Positions 11,918-22,512 are shown, numbered from the stretch's first letter. The stretch: 64,000 nt of DNA from Sepiola atlantica (GCA_963556195.1 OY744520.1:6842704-6906703); one strand, 5' to 3'. Notes: generated from the letters alone by a model not told the origin. Numbers and translations: made by a program.

Positions 11918-11919
<2 letters not shown>

Positions 11920-11986
<67 letters not shown>
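11920..11986. repeat. (TA)n, 3' flank of the RTE-like LINE
   Basis: About 67 bases of TA dinucleotide directly following the element's 3' tail. It may be the element's own microsatellite-type tail or part of the target. Confidence 0.97.
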
Positions 11987-11988
<2 letters not shown>

Positions 11989-12550
11989 AATTCATTTAAA
12001 GTGTAGAGTGGGACAACGACAACAAAATAAAACAGGTTATAACTATTAATAGAATATATCGTCCACTGTTTTCCTGTTTATTTAAGACCGAAAACTAGCA
12101 TTTTTATCAAAAAGTAGAAATTGGAACTTGAGTGGTAGGAAGTAGTGTAGCGGTGAATTTTGGATGAAGCCAAAGTTAAAATAAGAGTGGAGAAAGGGCA
12201 TCTTCGAGGAGCTAATTTACCGAGAGTAAAAACGAGGACAGGACTTATTCACTCGACAAACTAAGGGGCGAACAGATATTACACTTTGCTCTTAGCCAGT
12301 AGACCAGGTTCCGTTGATTGCTTTATCACGCGCTTAACTGTGAAATATCACGTTCATCGCTAAACTGTCTTTTCCAAGCAATGGCTGATTTACCTCGATT
12401 TACTGGACTCTCCACGAGGGCAAAGTCGGTTTCTAATGTGGAGAAAATGTAACTATCCAAAATGGGGCACTCTAGATTAAGGCATTTTACAAGAAATAGT
12501 CTAAGTCTCGAAGTATTTCAACTCCTCGTACTCAACCTTCCGGGGTAAGT
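11987..12550. other. Unassigned, with one U2-like string
   Basis: No gene is recognised. At 12270-12307 the minus strand resembles the 5' end of U2 snRNA; that site is listed separately. Confidence 0.5.
12270..12307 (-). ncRNA. U2 snRNA 5'-end-like fragment
   Basis: The minus strand reads GGCTAAGAGCAAAGTGTAAT then ATCTGTTCG. This closely resembles the U2 region around the branch-point recognition sequence (GTGTAGTA) but has a T-to-A change in GTAGTA. It lacks the rest of U2, so it is a fragment or the head of a SINE-like element such as that at 60.07 kb. Confidence 0.5.
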
Positions 12551-14706
12551 TCATACCAAAATTAGTTCATACCAAGATTAGTTCATACCAAGATTAGTTC
12601 ATACCAAAATTAGTTCATACCAACATTAGTTCATACCAAGATTAGTTCATACTAAAATTAGTTCATACCAAATATAGTTCATACCAAAATTGGTTCATAC
12701 CAAAATTAGTTCATACCAACATTAGTTCATACTAAAATTAGTTTATACCAAAATTAGTTCATACCAACATTAGTTCATACCAAAATTAGTTTATACCAAC
12801 ATTAGTTCATACCAACATTAGTTCATACCAACATTAGTTCATACCAAAATTAGTTCATACTAAAATCTGTTCATACCAAAATTAGTTCATACTAACATTA
12901 GTTCATACTAAAATTAGTTCATACCAAAATTAGTTCATACCAAAATTAGTTCATACCAAAATTAGTTCATACCAACATTAGTTCATACCAACATTAGTTC
13001 ATACCAAAATTAGTTCATACTAACATTAGTTTATACCAAAATTAGTTTATACCAACATTAGTTCATACCAACATTAGTTCATACCAAAATTAGTTCATAC
13101 CAAAATTAGTTCATACCAAAATTAGTTCATACCAACATTAGTTCATACCAAAATTAGTTCATACTAACATTAGTTCATACCAAAATTAGTTTATACCAAC
13201 ATTAGTTCATACCAACATTAGTTCATACCAAAATTAGTTCATACCAAAATTAGTTCATACCAAAATTAGTTCATACCAACATTAGTTCATACTAAAATTA
13301 ATTCATACCAAAATTAGTTCATACCAAAATTAGTTCATACCAAAATTAGTTCATACCAAAATTAGTTCATACGAACATTAGTTCATACCAAAATTAGTTC
13401 ATACCAAAATTAGTTCATACCAAAATTAGTTCATACCAACATTAGTTCATACCAAAATTAGTTTATACCAACATTAGTTCATACCAAAATTAGTTCATAC
13501 CAAAATTAGTTCATACCAAAATTAGTTCATACCAACATTAGTTCATACTAAAATTAGTTCATACCAACATTAGTTCATACCAAAATTAGTTCATACCAAA
13601 ATTAGTTCATACCAACATTAGTTCATACCAAATTAGTTCATACCAACATTAGTTCATACCAAAATTAGTTCATACTAACATTAGTTCATACCAAAATTAG
13701 TTTATACCAACATTAGTTCATACCAACATTAGTTCATACCACCATTAGTTCATACCAAAATTAGTTCATACCAAAATTAGTTCATACCAAAATTAGTTCA
13801 TACTAAAATTAGTTCATACCAAAATTAGTTCATACCAAAATTAGTTCATACCAAAATTAGTTCATACCAATATTAGTTCATACCAACATTAGTTTATACC
13901 AAAATTAGTTCATACTAACATTAGTTCATACCAAAATTAGTTTATACCAACATTAGTTCATACCAACATTAGTTCATACCAAAATTAGTTCATACCAAAA
14001 TTAGTTCATACCAAAATTAGTTCATACCAACATTAGTTCATACCAAAATTAGTTCATACTAACATTAGTTCATACCAAAATTTGTTTATACCAACATTAG
14101 TTCATTCCAACATTAGTTCATACCAAAATTAGTTCATACCAAAATTAGTTCATACCAAAATTAGTTCATACCAACATTAGTTCATACTAAAATTAGTTCA
14201 TACCAAAATTAGTTCATACTAAAATTAGTTCATACCAAAATTAGTTCATACCAAAATTAGTTCATACGAACATTAGTTCATACCAAAATTAGTTCATACC
14301 AAAATTAGTTCATACCAAAATTAGTTCATACTAACATTAGTTCATACCAAAATTAGTTCATACCAACATTAGTTCATACCAAAATTAGTTCATACCAAAA
14401 TTAGTTCATACCAAAATTAGTTCATACCAAAATTGTTCATACCAACATTAGTTCATACTAAAATTAGTTCATACCAACATTAGTTCATACCAAAATTAGT
14501 TCATACCAAAATTAGTTCATACCAAAATTAGTTCATACAAACATTAGTTCATACCAACATTAGTTCATACCAAAATTAGTTCATACCAACATTAGTTCAT
14601 ACCAACATTAGTTCATACGAACATTAGTTCATACCAACATTAGTTCATACCAAAATTAGTTCATACCAACATTAGTTCATACCAAAATTAGTTCATACCA
14701 AAATTA
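12551..14706. repeat. 16-bp satellite array, about 135 copies
   Basis: The unit is TTCATACCAAAATTAG with three common variants: CCAACATT, CTAAAATT or CTAACATT in the core, and TTTATACC in place of TTCATACC. Variant units occur in a fixed order. The block starting with the CTAACATT unit, followed by a TTTATACC unit, recurs at 13021, 13165, 13676, 13916 and 14060, spacings of 144 bp (9 units) or multiples of 16. Each unit contains TAG and there is no open frame. The array begins after a unique GGGGTAAG sequence and ends at 14706. Confidence 0.97.
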
Positions 14707-15840
14707 GACCGGCAAAGTCAAGACGATTTTCTTGGATCGCTTGTTCTCTGTTGGTCTGACGTATAGTGGTCTTATGCAGTTCTTGGAGATCCACCTTCCC
14801 AGACTTTACCTTCCCGTCCTTTGAGAACGCGTTAGTTTATTGCTAATGGCCTGAAGCGCCTTAATCAGGGAATGTCGACAGGGCTGCCTAGGCATTTTGT
14901 TAAGCTAGAGTGCGCTCATTTAGTGAGTGTTTATTTAGCCTTGATATGCGATGACCTCGATAGTAAAACTAAGGCCTCAAAGTGCAGACAAAACTAATAA
15001 AGACAACATTATTTAAATTACGACAATTGTCGCTCATTGTTCACGAGCTGTTTTTTTGGGGGGGGGGACTTCGAACATCTCTGCAATATCTTTCGAGATT
15101 TTTGGTTTGATTTAGTTTAGCGGTTCTGTTTGATATGAACACTTTCACTTTATATGAACACTTACCGACGGGTGTATAAATCATTATACACCCGCGTCGT
15201 CGTCATCGTCGTGAACCCAGTTTGTTTTCGTTTGCTATAAACGCACTCGGACGCCGACGTTTATATAAAAAAGGTTTCTTTTAAAAGACAGACATAAACA
15301 GAAAAAACATCAGAGAGGCAGATTACTTGTATACGCGTGTATGTGTCTGTGAGAGAGAGAGAGAGAAAAAGAAAGAAAGAGAAAGACACAGAGATAGATA
15401 GACGAAGAGCTCGTTTCGCTACACCCGATCACACTATGCACGCCTCCTATTTGGGGACAGCACCCAGATACGTTTTTTCTGCTTGAAGTTTTGCCAGCCA
15501 AAGAGACAGAAAGTCTCTAGCCGAAAGTCATGTGGTTTCTATCGACTTCCGCCGGGGTCACCTCTGACCTTTAAGGTGTCACTCAAAGTTTTCCATTCAA
15601 ACACGACCCTCGTTATGTAACACGCTTTTTTTAAATGTTATTTAACGTCGAATTCAGTTATTTTAACAAACAATTTTATGCTTCAAGTTCTAATATCTTT
15701 CAAAAATATACATTAGTTTGTTTTATAGACATATGTTTTACACAGAAGTATTCTGCAAACGATAGATTCTATTTGACCCATAGATGCGACCCTGACAGTT
15801 AGTTTCATTCAGGGTAAGAGTGAATTTGGAATAAACTTGG
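14707..15840. other. Unassigned region with one perfect hairpin and a GA tract
   Basis: At 15171-15194 GGGTGTATAA and TTATACACCC form a perfect 10-bp stem with a 4-base loop. A run of about 14 G lies near 15055-15068. GA-rich DNA lies at about 15350-15390. No gene is recognised. Confidence 0.5.
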
Positions 15841-15950
15841 ACTTTTCGTTAAGAACAGAGTGTAGTATTTGTTCTGATACTACACTTAATCTTTTCTGTC
15901 CTCGGTCAGTGAAGGAGAAATCATTTTATACTAAGGTCAATTTTTGTACC
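15841..15950 (+). ncRNA. U2-snRNA-like relic
   Basis: ACTTTTCGTTAAGAACAGAG followed by TGTAGTATTTGTTCTGATA parallels the U2 5' region (CCTTTTGGCTAAGATCAAG, TGTAGTATCTGTTCTTATCA). Further right CTGTCCTCGGTCAGTGAAGG and ATCATTTTATACTAAGGTCA-ATTTTTG occupy the place of the U2 GAGGAC and Sm-like ATTTTTGG segments. Divergence is high, and the stem GTGTAGTAT/ATACTACAC is not a U2 feature, so this is a degraded copy at best. Confidence 0.45.
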
Positions 15951-15984
15951 AATCCAAAATGTCTTTTTTAGAGGAGCTAGATTT

Positions 15985-16190
15985 TCTCCAGATTAAAATC
16001 CGACCTTGTGTCTAACTCTGCCCTCGTGGGGAGGCAAGTAAAAAGAGACCTGTTCACACTCCCCAAAGCTCTTCAACACCTGACGCAGTTTTATGCCATA
16101 TCTAGTAAAGTGTATCTGTAACCCATAAATGGAACCATCACAGGTTCTACCACTTCGGATCAGAGCGGATGTTGGGACTGGCTTCAATAT
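15985..16190 (+). repeat. SINE tail-like repeat
   Basis: CCGACCTTGTGTCTAACTC and the following GGGGAGGCAAGT resemble the tail of the tRNA-derived SINE at 17.2 kb (GACCTTGTGTCTAACTTCCT) and of the U2-headed element at 59.8 kb. The head here is the U2-like relic just upstream or is missing. Confidence 0.5.
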
Positions 16191-17190
16191 ATACCTCCAA
16201 TAGATCGTCGTTCAAATCTGAAGGCTTTCACGGATGACTTGCATCTTCTAAATTGAAATCTTTGCGTTTGAATTTTGCAAACAGTTTTCGAAGCTTTCAT
16301 CCTCACACTTCAAAATTTTCATTTACATCTTTTTGCAGGATTTCACCTTTTTTTTTCGTGCCGAGAATATAATTTTCCGGTATCCATTTTGACGCTGATC
16401 AGGGCTGAAAAAAGTAAAAGAGACATCACAAATACAGATCATACAAATAATAAATGTGAAAATACCATGTTTGATCTATTACTTTACACAAGCGGACTTA
16501 ATTAACGTTTTTTTTTAATTAGGGTTTTTTTTCTATATATTTTAATCAAAACAAAATGCATATACAATATATTCTCCAATTTGGGAGATCAAGTTATTTG
16601 AAAAACAAAATCAGTTAAATTAACCGTCATTTGCAATTAACTCATCAAGTAACTTTTACTACCTTTCCGTCTATCACTGTCACACTCATTCTATTATTTG
16701 ACCCCTATTCTTAGTTAAATGATGTCTATAACCCTCACTTCTGTCTCTCTCTTCTCTTCATTAAGTCAAAGGTAATGAAACTAACTATAAAGCACTATAG
16801 ATTGCAGTATAAGCAGTGAAGATCGGAATAATCCATTATAAATAAAATAAAATAAAATATCCTCATAGTAGTAATATTATTTAACCTGTAGCTGGAAAGA
16901 GAAAGTGAGAGGGTGAGCTATAGCGAGCAGAAAAAGATTATTTGGGATGTTGTCTTTTTATTTCAAAATATATCTAACTGGTTTATAAACTCACTTTTAC
17001 CTGTTTCAAACAATGTAATCCAAACTCAATGGGTGATCCAACGGGTCAATTTAAAACGATTTACTAACGTCTAATACTACTAACTTGTTGTTATTTTTTA
17101 TATAAATTATTTTTGTAGAATCATTTTTCTATATCAAGAGATATGAAGTGGATTCAGAAATGAGAAACCGTAACTGAGATTGAGTAGGGT
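16191..17190. other. AT-rich region without recognised features
   Basis: A short open frame at 16275-16505 does not resemble any protein I know. No structured repeat is visible. Confidence 0.5.
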
Positions 17191-17191
17191 T

Positions 17192-17322
17192 CGGACGGTG
17201 ATTAAGTGGTTAACGACACGGACTGAAAACCTCGGGGTGCCAAGTTCGAATCTAGTTCGTTCCACAGAAACATTTTCATCAAACCCACACCTGACCTTGT
17301 GTCTAACTTCCTGGAGAGGAGA
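17192..17322 (+). mobile_element. tRNA-derived SINE, family A
   Basis: The head has an A-box-like GGTGATTAAGTGGTTAACG and a perfect B box GTTCGAATC at 17244-17252, spaced as in a type II tRNA such as Leu or Ser. The tail reads GACCTTGTGTCTAACTTCCT then GGAGAGGAG. tRNA-derived SINEs are well documented in octopus (OK, OR1 and OR2 families); which family this is I cannot say. The internal promoter would be used by RNA polymerase III. Confidence 0.75.
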
Positions 17323-17624
17323 TAAATCAAATAACTGAGATTCACCAAGCAGGAACACTTTACTCAGATATTACGAAGAGGCGCAACGTTTCAGGATTCA
17401 TTTTGGAGCACTGTGAAACGCGCGTAAGAACAAGAAAACTTCTCAAATAGATCACAAAGTGGGAAACCTCGATCGCAACGTACAAATGCTCTTCTTTAGC
17501 TCTTCCGAGAGAGGGTCAGGCAGAATCCAAAGAGGTCTATCAGAAAAAAAGCAAAGCAATGTAAAACAAGTAATAGAACTGCTTCGGGATTTTTTTAGAT
17601 GACGATTGATAATTTGTATTATTT

Positions 17625-17872
17625 GTATTATTTGGACTACTGTTCTCATCTTGGATATTATTCTCACAACGTTTCGGCCGATATAACCTCTGACCTTCTT
17701 TATGTGTCTCTTGTCGAACTCGGGAATCTTTGTGTTGAACTCGGGAATTCCCGAGTTCAACATAAAGATTTCCGAGTTCGACAAGATGAGAACTGAAGAA
17801 GGTCAGAGAGTCCATAAGCAGAAACGTTGTAAGAATAATATCCCAGATGAGAACAATAGTCCGAATAATAAA
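17625..17872. repeat. Palindrome built from PLE terminal-repeat-like sequence
   Basis: The two arms are inverted around CGGGAATTCCCG (centre about 17747). The outer parts read TTGGACTACTGTTCTCATC and its complement near 17840-17870. The same words (GAGAACAGTAGTCC, CGTTGTGA, ATTCCCGAG) occur after the PLE copy at 6.36 kb, and GATTCCCGAG with GGTTATATCGGCCGAA after the copy at 29.2 kb. The arms therefore appear to be two PLE 3' or terminal repeats head to head. On the plus strand CTGAAGA (17793-17799) and GAAAC near 17820 have hammerhead-like spacing. Confidence 0.65.
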
Positions 17873-17974
17873 AAATAATAGAAATATGAGAAGAATCATT
17901 TACAATGGTTTAGGTGTGTCCCTTTTTAAATGGTGGAACCTGTCTCAAAGAGTCAAATGCAGCAAAGATTAAAA

Positions 17975-18455
17975 AGAAGCCGTGTTTCTGCGGTAAATGA
18001 AAAAGAGCAGATGAAATTGTCTGGTTGGATGAGAAGTTATCTACTGTTCAATTGAGGTAATACTTGGATTATTGGTAAGAAAAGCCTCTGACGTTTGTTC
18101 TGAATTTGTTACACAAAAAAATCGGCTTCGGTCATTGTTTGGGCAGCCATTTTGTTTGGTGTTGGTCCTCTCTCATTTTGGTGAGAAAAAAAATTAAAAA
18201 ATAACTTTAAACTTTACATTAACGATATCCTTGTGCTCATGTTCGATTCAGCTTCAAATCATTTAGCTGTAGATTATCTGTGGACCTTTCAGAAAGATAA
18301 GGCGTCTACCAGGTCATTCGAGTCTGGAGCAGGGATCATCTTCCAAGGTTTGTACTAAAAAAGATATGGCTTTATTCTCCCCGGATCTTAATTCAATGGA
18401 TTTCTTTGTGTCGTCAATATTTGAAACAAGAGTTTCTTCAAATGTTCCCATTGGA
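17975..18455 (+). pseudogene. Mariner/Tc1-like transposase relic
   Basis: Short blocks in shifting frames read VWLDEKLSTVQL, SVIVWAAILFGVGPLSF, WTFQKDKAS, then RDHLPRFV and KKDMALFSPDLNSMDFFVSS, in the order found in Tc1/mariner catalytic domains. The block SPDLN.MDFFV carries the region of the last catalytic residue. Stops and frameshifts are frequent. Inverted repeats were not found. The relic runs without a gap into the CCCTAA-type repeats at 18459. Confidence 0.65.
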
Positions 18456-18458
18456 GAT

Positions 18459-18803
18459 TAAAATCCCAACCCCAACCCCAACCCCAACCCTTACCCCAAC
18501 CCCAACCCCAACCCTTACCCCAATCCTAACCTTAACCCTAACCCTAACCCTAACCCCAACCCTTACCCCAATCCCAACCCCAACCCTAACACCAACCCTA
18601 ACCGTAACCCTTAACCCTAACTCTTACCCTAACCCCAACCCCAACCCTTATCCCAATCCCAACCCCAACCCTAACACCAACCCTAACCGCAACCCCAGCC
18701 TTTAACCCTAACCCTAACCCTAACCCTTACCCCAACCCTAACCCCAACCCTAACATTAACCCTAACTCTAAACCTAACCCTAACCCTAACCCTAACCACC
18801 AAA
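18459..18803. repeat. Degenerate interstitial telomere-like array
   Basis: About 345 bases composed of CCCTAA and CCCCAA-type hexamers with CTTACC variants, cleanest at both CCCTAA-rich ends. TTAGGG is the common animal telomeric repeat. Short runs of the same hexamer occur at 21452-21482, 26763-26778, 30827-30841 and 63328-63346. The internal position and variant units point to an interstitial array, not a chromosome end. Confidence 0.9.
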
Positions 18804-19436
18804 GTTTTCCAGAAGACTCAATATATATTACGAAAACTCTGATAACCTAACTAACGAGGAGTGGTGGGAGGAGGGAACTAGAGAGCGTAGCCTTAGCAAC
18901 AGCAGCCTAAGAGAATGGTGATAAGAGGATGATGTAAATAAATAAATGACGTAAATAAAGAAGAAAAGGAAAGTAAAAAGAAAGCGGGAGTAAAAGAAAG
19001 AAGGAAGAGCAGAAAAGTGTACAGTATAGCGATGTTGACCCAACATCGGTATAGGTCGTCTAGTATATAAATAAGCGTGATATGAAAATCGGACTCTTCT
19101 TGTACATTGTTTAGTTTCCATCTGATGTCGCTTATCTTGCTTGTCTTACTCTCATAACGATCCAATATATACGAAAGGGCCAATAAAGATATACAATTCG
19201 TAAAAGAACGATTGAAATCTGTACCATGTTATGGTGCAATAAATATTATAGTAAAATCGTTCAAGTTTATGTTGTCTGTATGTGAACTTTATGGTTACGC
19301 AGATCGAAAGGTGCCATGGATATGAGCACGTGATCCATTTGTGCAATTAGGAAGGTTTCGGAATGTTCACCTTTGTGGTGGATGTATAGTGATGTCGAGA
19401 TATGCGTTGTATGTGACGCGACATGTATGCTTTAAA
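18804..19436. other. No recognised feature
   Basis: Three overlapping open frames on the minus strand (18828-19346) have biased composition and no recognisable domain. Confidence 0.45.
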
Positions 19437-19797
19437 TCAGCGGTAGGCAAACCCCGGCCCGCGGGCCACATCTGGCCCTCGAGTGAATTTTGACTGAACA
19501 CGGACTAAATATAGGCAAACCAAGGTAACAGTTGAAAGCCGGAATATTATCGGAGCGTGTCTCGAACTGTACGTCGCAAAATTATAAAATATTATTGATT
19601 AACTTACTTTTGTTTTTATTTTCAAGAAATCTTTTTTTGTATAAACAAAAACGAAGTCCATGGAAACTAAACGAAGAAAAGTGGATTTGGAGTGTCGAAC
19701 TTTTTACGATGGTTTTACAATTAGTTATTTTTTCATTAAGCATTTCGGAAAATGTGTTTGCTTAATTTGTCAAAAAAACATTGCAGTTAAGAAATAA
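19437..19797 (+). mobile_element. hAT-type transposon fragment, 5' end plus start of transposase
   Basis: It begins CAGCGGTAGGCAAACCCCGG and continues GCCCGCGGGCCACATCTGGC, the terminal sequence style of hAT transposons that produce the well-known CGGCAAACTGCGGCCCGCG-type ends. It then leads to an ATG at 19660. The rest of the element is absent: similarity stops near 19797 and the next DNA is AT-rich and unrelated. Confidence 0.7.
19660..19797 (+). pseudogene. hAT transposase N-terminal zinc-finger fragment
   Basis: The 45-codon frame starts METKRRKVDLECRTFYDGF and contains YFFIKHFGKCVCLICQKNIA. The C-L-I-C pair is the first half of the N-terminal C2H2 or BED-like DNA-binding finger found in hAT transposases and their domesticated relatives. 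The expected histidines lie just beyond the TAA at 19795-19797 and are missing. Full family members are several hundred residues long, so this is a short remnant. Confidence 0.7.
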
Positions 19798-19870
19798 AAT
19801 AAGGAATTTGCTTTTTTGTTAAATGTGTTTGTAGTTTTGTTCTTATTCATGTAGTAAAAAAAAAGTTGTT

Positions 19871-19878
<8 letters not shown>

Positions 19879-19965
<87 letters not shown>
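19879..19965. repeat. (TA)n followed by (GA)n
   Basis: TA dinucleotide at 19879-19931 changes to GA dinucleotide at 19932-19965. Confidence 0.97.
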
Positions 19966-19968
<3 letters not shown>

Positions 19969-20224
19969 GATAGAGTAAAGGAAGGGTAAGGACTATTCTC
20001 AATGGCTGATGCCGACATACGTGTCTCTATGAGAACAGTCGGAGCTTGTCACTTAAAAATAATTGCCATGTCAATCTGCGTACCACATAACTTCTAAGGT
20101 GGCGACCTGTGGTTAAGTCGGGGTTGTTATCTGAGCCAATATGATGCAGAACCTGAATCATCGGCAGTGAGGACAGTGCATCACTGAAAACCACCTTTGA
20201 TGCATTCGAAAAATGTATTTTAGG

Positions 20225-20228
<4 letters not shown>

Positions 20229-20270
<42 letters not shown>
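20229..20270. repeat. (TA)n
   Basis: About 40 bases of TA dinucleotide. Confidence 0.97.
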
Positions 20271-20275
<5 letters not shown>

Positions 20276-20958
20276 GTTGCCGTAGCAATCGAATTGCCTT
20301 TTAGATTTAATCTAAAGACGAAAATGAAACACAAATTAATAGCTAAATCTTCGCCACATTAACACCTATCCTCTGAGATGTTTTCTTTTGTTTTGTCAAA
20401 TTTGGACCTGGGTGTAGACGTGTTATTGCAAAATAAAATGATTATCTTATTTGTTTTGTTTTTTCTCCGTCGGGGGTTAAAGGGTAACATGTTACCGAAA
20501 TCTCTAATTCTTGTGAATAAAGCCGTGGAAACGACGTTGTACGATGCAACATTTTAATGTATTTTTTATGATTTACGTTAAAAAAAAAACGATTTTCTGT
20601 TCATACAAGTTTTCACATTTTAATCTGCAATATTACGAAACAAATAACTTAGAAAAAAAACGTATCTTTTTGTCTGTCTCGTTGTGTTCGTACGTAGATT
20701 TCTAGATTAGTTTCGTGTAGTAGACCTAGACATGATTATCACCAGCCGATCGTTGTTCTGCGAAGAGCGATTACCACGAGCGGTGATGAGGCAATTTTTT
20801 TTTCCTGTTTATGAGATTCCTGATTCTTGTCCTCCAATTTGATGGCTATAGCCTGCTTAGCTTTTGATCTGGCACGGACTAACTACGCAGAAGCCGAGTA
20901 CCATTCAATGGAGTATTAATTGTATAGTATATAAATAAAACACATATACTGCTCTTGT
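20271..20958. other. No recognised feature
   Basis: AT-rich with short T and A runs. No open frame of note and no repeat structure. Confidence 0.5.
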
Positions 20959-22283
20959 ATTATAATTGAGCACTTTTTAGTACCCCTATAAAGTTACTGA
21001 GTTGGATGATTGTGAGAGACACCCGCTAGATGTTTTGTATACTGTACAAATAATTTTTAAAGGTATCTATCGAATGACATCAAATTTATATTATATTTAT
21101 AATTTAAATCCAGAGAGCCATATACTGGTCTTTGATGACAAAACTAAAGATTTATATAAGTTAAGTAAGGATAGATATCGACAAGTTTCACTAGACAGTA
21201 TTACCAGCAAATACTACTTAGCAACCAATAGTACTTATAATATCATTAATATTTAAGCCAGGCGCTTAGTGACAAAAACTGATCCATTTGATAAAAGAGA
21301 TCCATTTATCACTCTGAAGGATCATAAGTCAGACTTCAGAAACAGTCCTCTTAAAGGCTTATAAACCTAGCCAAAAGTTTTTTTAAGTAAGTACATTTTC
21401 AGAAACATACAAAAGCAAATTAGAAAACACGTCGGCCTTTAGATTAATTCTCAACCCTAACCCTAACCCTAACCCTAACCCTTGATCAAGACCATTCTGG
21501 ATAAGCAGTTTGTTAGTGTCGATTTTTATTCACTGATTACGAAAGAAATCCTAAAGAAATCCATAACCTTTGTTAGAAATTACTTCGTAATAATGACCTC
21601 GAATTGGAAACGACACCGCATGCTATGAGAACTCTTTTTTTTTGTTGAAAACCTTTGATGTTCCGATGGAAGGCATACAGTATTGCGAACACCTATGATC
21701 TGATTGGGTTATTCTTCCTTGACTCACTCAAAAATAGATTCCTCGAACAGGAATTTGGTTTTAAAGACATGACGGCCTATGCCTTTCCCGACGCTGTTTT
21801 TTTTTTAATTATTTTTATTTATTTATTTTCTTTTTTCTTTAGTTAATTAAGATTAGTGGGTTTACTTAGAAAGAATTAAATAAAATGGAGAATATTCATA
21901 TGCGGTTGACAGGTAAAGAGGAGAAGGGAGAACACGCAACAATACAAACCAAATGACCCAAAATTAAACACTAGTTAATCTCTTGTATTTCAGGGGTTAC
22001 ATATTTCTTGTTCTTTTTTATAGTTAAGTAAATTAGTGGGTTTTATCTAAAAAGAATAAAATAAATATTCTAAAGCCAAAAAAGAAAAATCTATAAAAAA
22101 ACATTGTACAATCTTCTCAGATCGGCACGTGACCTCAATTTTTCAAACATGACTAAAGATAGCATTGTTTTTTTAGACCGTACCTGGCTTAGAGCCGATG
22201 GTATCATTTTGATATGATCTGATCTTCTAAAACGTCATTAATAAATACATTTTATATTCTTATTATTAAATAATTGAGCACTC
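20959..22283 (+). mobile_element. Fragmented retroelement with TLKDHK-type RT, possibly Naiad-like PLE
   Basis: RT fragments (21002-21800) lie between two direct copies of ATAATTGAGCACT (20963-20975 and 22270-22282), each followed by GTTGGAT within 30 bases. This could mark terminal repeats of one element. The RT type (FITLKDHK, DFYS) is one seen repeatedly in predicted proteins of cnidarians and molluscs. My link to the Naiad clade of PLEs is tentative. A short CCCTAA run (21452-21482) interrupts the RT. Two similar AT-rich blocks with TTAGTGGGTTT at 21853 and 22032 may be a further internal duplication. Confidence 0.45.
21002..21800 (+). pseudogene. RT fragments with TLKDHK and DFYS motifs
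   Basis: The first open frame (21002-21256) includes VFDDKTKDLYKLSKDRYRQV and ends at TAA. The same frame continues as ARRLVTKTDPFDKRDPF then FITLKDHKSDFRNSP (FITLKDHK at 21305-21328). After a gap and frame change FVSVDFYSLITKEIL at about 21508 fits RT motif A. Then LIGLFFLDSLKNRF and EFGFKDM near 21700-21770 occupy the place just before motif C, whose catalytic pair is not visible. This identification rests on remembered similarity and block order, so I treat it as probable, not certain. Confidence 0.5.
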
Positions 22284-22456
22284 TGTTGGATTTCTTTTTA
22301 GCAAATAAAATAAAAGAGATGAGTTCAGCCATTCGCCAATGAAAATAAAATCCCGAGAAAAACTTATAATTACGACGAATCAGATTAGTTAATTAAGTAG
22401 AGTAAACACTACTTAGATATACAAGCAATTGCAAATAATAAATTCGCGCATTTAGC

Positions 22457-22496
22457 CTGATGATTTCTTGCAGGAATGAAACATTGAAGCTTTCGT
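22457..22496 (+). ncRNA. Hammerhead-like core (weak)
   Basis: CTGATGA (22457-22463), a possible stem TTC...GAA and GAAA (22478-22481) followed by C and, 12 bases later, GTA. Stem I does not form properly by eye and the 10.1-11.1 pair is U-U, as in the palindrome at 6 kb. It is probably a degraded relative of a ribozyme-bearing repeat. Confidence 0.25.
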
Positions 22497-22512
22497 ATAT
22501 CTTACTTGCCAT

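Larger units (their letters stand above)
8200..11919 (+). mobile_element. RTE-like APE-type LINE, nearly full length but broken
   Basis: The element has a probable 5' untranslated part (about 8200-8580), one long ORF2-type coding region (8590-11865) with endonuclease, RT and a cysteine/histidine-rich C-terminus, and a short 3' tail ending in (TA)n at 11920. It is flanked by (TA)n on both sides. At least three internal stops and three frameshifts are present, but coding blocks between them are well conserved, so decay is moderate. The clade is inferred from general protein style; I cannot separate RTE from related clades without a tree. Confidence 0.85.

Noticed and set aside
12551..14706. Possibility that the 16-bp array is a CRISPR
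   Set aside because: There are no unique spacers; units are contiguous, and the surroundings are eukaryotic transposons.
17192..17322. A functional tRNA gene
   Set aside because: The boxes are good, but the acceptor and anticodon stems do not pair and a SINE tail follows.
18406..18705. A 99-codon PT/PN-rich frame
   Set aside because: It is the translation of telomere-like CCCTAA/CCCCAA repeats.
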